The position numbers were made by a program, and so were the translations under genes. From positions 20,271,144-20,335,143 of the forward strand of contig OU342634.1 of NCBI GenBank assembly GCA_910589415.1: a stretch of 64,000 bases of DNA, given 5' to 3'. Positions 59,921 to 64,000 of this stretch are shown here, in pieces. The notes below the pieces were generated by a model, which was not told where the DNA came from, ran no database searches, and saw only the letters and a list, made by a program, of their open reading frames with translations. The stretch's first letter is position 1, and every line of letters begins with the position of its first letter. The stretch comes from Malachius bipustulatus (taxonomy: Eukaryota > Arthropoda > Insecta > Coleoptera > Melyridae).

Positions 59921-60404
59921 ATCCTTCAGTAGTTTATCCATATTATATAAACTTTACAAAAACTCCTATCGCGTACTAACCCTAAAGATCCCTGAAGTCC
60001 CTAAATAGATAACGTTCTTTTTCCCTAACACCAAACCGAAGTAGGTACCAAGATATGAAGAAACCTAAGAAAGCTGAGTCAGTGAAAAACTCCTTTAGCA
60101 TACTAACACTAAAGATGCTAAGAAAGAAGAAACCTAAGAAAGCTGAATCAGTGGAATGTTTATAACAGCAAGAGTAGCAAGCCAAAATTTACTGCTCTCT
60201 TGATTTAATCCTTCAGTATAGTTTTATCCATATCTTATAGATAAACTTTACAAAAACTTCTATCGCATACTAACATTACTAACCTTAAAGATCCCTGAAG
60301 TCCCTGTAGATATAACGTTGTTTTCCCTAACACTAAACCGAAGTACAAAAGAAGAGATGTGAAAAAATCTTAGAAAGTTGAGTCAGGGGGAAGTTTATAA
60401 CAGC
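59921..60404 (+). repeat. Imperfect tandem duplication, period about 286 bp
   Basis: ATCCTTCAGTA-GTTTATCCATA at 59921 recurs at 60207. Both are followed by AACTTTACAAAAACT, AAAGATCCCTGAAGTCCCT, CCCTAACAC-AAACCGAAGTA, AAGAAAGCTGA/AGAAAGTTGA-GTCAG and TTTATAACAGC. The first copy holds an extra internal repeat of the AAGAAACCTAAGAAAGCTGA word (about 60059 and 60129). No coding function. Confidence 0.8.
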
Positions 60405-61217
60405 CTACTCTGACCAAACACGTTAGTGAAACATTTTTTTAAAGTAGTCCAAAACAAATTATGTCATAAACTATGACCAACTGTACGATTTTTTAGATAA
60501 TGCACAAGGTATAAAGGATCGTTCCAATACCTTAGAAACCAACCTATAAAAAGTTGCCTCTAAAAGAAAGAAAGATGTACGAGAAAAAAAAATCACTTTA
60601 AAATATTTTTAATAATAATAATTTTAGCATGGTATAATTTAAAAAAAATTAACAAAAAGTGATGACAGTAGAAAAGAAAAGGTATTACAGATCTAAGCAA
60701 CGGTAACAAGGACAAAACATCGTCACAGTTCCTTCTCAAGCTATGAAATTCCTTGGCGAGGCTATAATTGATAAACCAAAGAGAGAAAAGTCGGTCACTT
60801 CAAAAGAGTCAGGTAGTTTTCTAATATCATTAAAGTGTTTCAGGTAAATTACTATAGCCAATATTTTCAGTCAAGTTACTAACTTGACTGCATGCTATAA
60901 ATTACCCAAATTAATTACCTACTAGGAGTGAAATAATAAGTATGTACTTAGTTGTAGGTAGATATTCTTTAATTTCGTGGTAATAATTTATTACTGTTAC
61001 TCAACTTTCTTTCTCGTAACCATTATTGAAAATTTCACACTGATCATTGATCATGGTCCTTGCATGGTTGTCTCCCAGGTCAAACCTTCATCATAAATTC
61101 TATTAGGTACCATTTTTATATTCTGTACAAAAACATTACTTCTTGGTATGGCAGGAGTGGAATCAGGGATTTTATCTGCACGTTATCATCATATTTCAGT
61201 TCAGTGCTGTTCATATA
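60405..61217. other. AT-rich non-coding stretch, nothing recognised
   Basis: No supported feature. Confidence 0.5.
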
Positions 61218-61403
61218 CAGGGTGAGGCGTGAGAACCTTAGGGCATTTTTATATGGAGAAGTCCTGGGAGTAGAAGTCTAAAAATTTGTACGTGTATAAT
61301 TTCGATTTTGACGAGCTGAACTAAAATATTTACAACCCCTCACCATTTCCGGTTATACCGGAAGTTGCCATCAACTTTCTTATTTTAAATGGGACACCCT
61401 GCA
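61218..61403. repeat. Element fragment with CAGGGTG and CACCCTG ends
   Basis: It starts CAGGGTGAGGCGTGAGAACC and ends GGGACACCCTG. The left end is preceded by TA, but the right end is followed by CATA, so a simple TA duplication is not intact. The inner arms do not pair well, so this may be two remnants of the CAGGGTG family and not one element. Confidence 0.45.
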
Positions 61404-61617
61404 TATTATTACATTTTCAGATTGCCTGAAAAAATGTAATAAAAATGGTGTTTGTAGTTCAAAATTGGAACGAGAGGTTTATGAGTTATAAACAAATGAA
61501 AAACCAAATTTTCCATTTTCAAAGCAGTTTAGGTTGAAAACGGGTCAAGGATGAAAACGGCTTACATGTCTCTATCTTAACTTTTCACGTAGTATCTTAT
61601 GGTGCTGATGAAATTTG

Positions 61618-61671
61618 TATCTTCTTCTTAGTCCTAACATCGTTGTCGATGTATGGTGATTGATATGGCTG
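61618..61671 (-). other. Probable 3' end of the RTE-like LINE
   Basis: About 50 bp follow the stop codon on the minus strand, ending in ACTAAGAAGAAGATAC. RTE-type LINEs usually have very short 3' untranslated regions ending in short tandem repeats, and AAGAAGAAG fits. The exact end is uncertain. Confidence 0.45.
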
Positions 61672-64000
61672 TCACCCGGGGTTGTCTAAATTTCTCAGGA
61701 CCTGCTGAACGGTCCTTCTCCAGCGTTTCCGGTCATTTGCTTGCCGTGCTGCGGACGCAAAGCTCGAGTCCACAAGCTTTTCCACCACTTCAGTCCAACG
61801 GGTCGGTGATCGCCCACGCTTCCTCTTTCCCTCAAGTCGTCCTTGTACCATCAGTTTTTCCATGGTATCGTGGCGTGCGATATGTTCGAAAAACTTAAGG
61901 ATTCGTCCATATGTCAACGATGAGAGTCTCTGGACTGGCTTGACTTCGTTTAGGATGGAAACGTTCGTTCTTCTGGCTGTCCATGGGATCCGCAGCATTC
62001 TCCGCCACACCCACATCTCAAAAGCATCTATTCGCCGCCGGTCGGCTGCGCGAATGGTCCAAGTCTCCGAGGCGTAAGAAAAAATCGGAAAAATGAGCGT
62101 ATTAACCAATTTGATTTTCGTGGCTTTCGTTATGTTACGATCCTTCCATACTCTGGACAATTGCATCATAGCATTCCGAGCAATTTCTATGCGTCGTCTA
62201 ATTTCATATTCGCATGAGCCGTATTTATGCAACATCGATCCTAGATAAATGAATTTATCCACTACTTCGAAGCGCCCTATACTTCTCGGTTGATTATGAT
62301 GTTCATTATCGCGGTCAACGATCATAATTTTGGTCTTATTAATGTTTATTTTTAGCCCAAAGTCAAAACTCACGACTTCAAGTCTTTGGATCAGTTCTAA
62401 GAGCTCTCTTACACTGCTCGCAATCAAGGTTGTATCATCTGCGAATCGGAGGTTTGAAAATCTCTTTCCGGCAATTTTAATTCCACCATTCCACTGTTCC
62501 AAAACTTGTCTCATTATAATCTCACTATATACTTTATACAGTAATGGTGAGAGCACGCAACCCTGTCGTACGCCTCTCCGAATATTGCATCTATCAGATA
62601 AAGTATTTTCGATCTTCACCACTGCTTCCGAGGCTTCGTATAGATTTTTAATGAGGGTTGTCAGATGGATTGGTACGCCGATTTCAATTAAAGTACTCCA
62701 AAGTTTCGGCCACCTGACATTATCGAAGGCCTTCTCATAGTCAACGAAGCAAATATACATTGGAACGCCATACTCCCGAGCTTTTTCTGTCAGCTGTCTT
62801 GCATTAAAAATGTGTTCACGGGTTTCCCGCCCCTTGACAAATCCAGCCTGTTCCTCAGAAATCTGACGATCGATAAAAGCACTTAGACGCGCTTGCAACA
62901 CGTACAGCATGATTTTACTAGCGTGAGATATAAGCGCTATTAGGCGGTAGTTATCACAGTTGGTCTTTGGTCCTTTTTTGTGGAGCGGCAATAAGACAGA
63001 CGTGGACCAATCTTTTGGCCAGAGTCCCGCTTTCCATATTCTTTGGCAAAGGAAATGCAGGATTCTCAGGCCTCTGTCGTCCAAAGTTTTTAAAACATCT
63101 GCTGATATTTGATCGATTCCAGTCGCCTTACCATCTCTCAGCTTCCTGATTGCTGCCTTAACTTCGTCCAGGAGTATATCCGGCTCCTCTTCATAATCGC
63201 CGAGTTCGTCGACAACAGAGTCTGGATCGGTATACAGGGTCCCACAGTAGTTCTTCCAGATGGAGGCTATCTTATTCAACTCCGTAGCCGGCACATTCTG
63301 CTCATCGTGTATTATCCAGTGTCGTGTCTTGAATTTACGAGTAATGATTCTAATTTTCTGAAATAGATCTTTTGTGCTATTCGTTGCTGCATGGTTTTGA
63401 ACCTCTTCGCACATAGTCGCTAGATACGCATTTTTGTCTCTACGGGTTGCACTCTGTATGGCTCGGTTCAGCAAATTATAACGCTCGAGGTCCACAGTGT
63501 TATCCAACCCTAGAGATTTGATCTCCCTTCGTTCACGTATCAACTCCCTTGTTTCTGTTGTTATCCAAGGTTTCCATTTGTTATCTAGGTGTTCGTTTGG
63601 CATTTCCTTGAGTGACGATATAACAGCCGTTTTCATAGTCTGCCATATCTTCTCGGGGCTCTCATTCTCAATATCTTGAACCAAAGGTGCAACTTTGTCC
63701 ATGACAGAATCGTTAAAGCGTTGAACATGAACAGCATTCAATGGGGGGAGCTTTCTTATTTGTCTTCTTTGACAGTTTTTGAATCTGGCGAAATATTCGC
63801 ACATCAGAAGCTGATGATCACTTCCGCAGTCTGCCGATGGCAGCGTCTTCGCCGCTCGAACAGAAGCTCTCCAACGCTGCCTAACTAAGATGTAATCAAT
63901 TTGGTTTTTGTACTTGCCATCCGGTGATCTCCAAGTAAATAAACGTCTTTTGTGATGTTCAAACATAGAGTTTACAATCGCAAAGTTGTTGTCAATGCAA
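61672..64000 (-). CDS. RTE/BovB-like LINE polyprotein, 5' part cut by the window edge
   Basis: The frame stays open for 775 codons and runs off the right edge; the ATG at 63966 is internal. Numbering from that ATG: residues 11-52 are the end of an apurinic-type endonuclease (TWRSPDG, QIDYILV, and catalytic SDH with D50-H51). About 300-560 are the reverse transcriptase, with SVLLPLHKKG, NYRLIAL, D409 in CFVDYEKAFD, RRGVRQGCVLSPLL, and FADD at 508-511. The C-terminus has YLGSMLH, SETWTIRAADRRRIDAFEMW and WRRMLRIPWTARRTNVSIL, a segment typical of the RTE/BovB clade. The visible part has no stop or frameshift, so the copy may be young. Product role: nicking target DNA and copying the element RNA by target-primed reverse transcription in the nucleus. 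Confidence 0.93.
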   Translation of the reverse strand, partial: CIDNNFAIVNSMFEHHKRRLFTWRSPDGKYKNQIDYILVRQRWRASVRAAKTLPSADCGSDHQLLMCEYFARFKNCQRRQIRKLPPLNAVHVQRFNDSVMDKVAPLVQDIENESPEKIWQTMKTAVISSLKEMPNEHLDNKWKPWITTETRELIRERREIKSLGLDNTVDLERYNLLNRAIQSATRRDKNAYLATMCEEVQNHAATNSTKDLFQKIRIITRKFKTRHWIIHDEQNVPATELNKIASIWKNYCGTLYTDPDSVVDELGDYEEEPDILLDEVKAAIRKLRDGKATGIDQISADVLKTLDDRGLRILHFLCQRIWKAGLWPKDWSTSVLLPLHKKGPKTNCDNYRLIALISHASKIMLYVLQARLSAFIDRQISEEQAGFVKGRETREHIFNARQLTEKAREYGVPMYICFVDYEKAFDNVRWPKLWSTLIEIGVPIHLTTLIKNLYEASEAVVKIENTLSDRCNIRRGVRQGCVLSPLLYKVYSEIIMRQVLEQWNGGIKIAGKRFSNLRFADDTTLIASSVRELLELIQRLEVVSFDFGLKININKTKIMIVDRDNEHHNQPRSIGRFEVVDKFIYLGSMLHKYGSCEYEIRRRIEIARNAMMQLSRVWKDRNITKATKIKLVNTLIFPIFSYASETWTIRAADRRRIDAFEMWVWRRMLRIPWTARRTNVSILNEVKPVQRLSSLTYGRILKFFEHIARHDTMEKLMVQGRLEGKRKRGRSPTRWTEVVEKLVDSSFASAARQANDRKRWRRTVQQVLRNLDNPG

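Noticed and set aside
61653..63888. Many plus-strand open frames opposite the RTE-like LINE
   Set aside because: They are antisense shadows of the long minus-strand reverse-transcriptase frame and have no recognisable content.

Overview
This window looks like gene-poor, repeat-rich nuclear DNA from an insect. It is strongly AT-rich, has no bacterial-style gene packing, and is studded with foldback elements, LINE remnants and intact transposon genes. Strings such as GTACCTACCTA recur (about 19.6, 22.65 and 41.3 kb). I associate these with hemipteran, especially aphid-like, and some lepidopteran genomes; the exact taxon is inference. I recognise no conserved host gene. Only two long coding regions are convincing and both belong to mobile elements.

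The most striking object is a single DNA transposon of about 16 kb at 43860-59840. It has roughly 95-bp terminal inverted repeats starting GTTGGAGTGAAGC and is bounded by a perfect 9-bp target-site duplication, ATGAAACAT. Inside each end lies a tandem array of one 165-bp monomer: about 13.3 copies on the left and about 42.7 on the right, in opposite orientation. Between them is one uninterrupted ORF of 1504 codons (ATG at 46893). It combines a MULE-like DDE transposase core (D499, D575, CxxH, E789), a C4HC3 PHD finger, a YqaJ-type nuclease domain, an Ulp1/C48 cysteine-protease domain with H-D-Q-C residues, and a second PHD-like finger. The 9-bp duplication fits the Mutator superfamily.

At the right edge (61672-64000, minus strand) is an intact but window-truncated RTE/BovB-like LINE ORF with the end of an endonuclease domain and a full reverse transcriptase. 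Older LINE debris lies at 24336-25400 (jockey/CR1-like, with YADD and a C-terminal zinc knuckle) and at about 15855-16240 (RNase H fragment).

The left 43 kb is mainly AT-rich sequence carrying short non-autonomous elements. Several foldbacks start CAGGGTG and are flanked by TA (13987-14966, 26714-27431, 32507-32652). Others are at 9049-9288, 16846-17408, 35029-35201 and 39350-40671. A diverged tandem duplication at 1738-3150 shares sequence with an inverted copy inside the large transposon (51490-51835). A few weak gene-like signals (core promoters, a short signal-peptide ORF, possible exons) are listed with low confidence.
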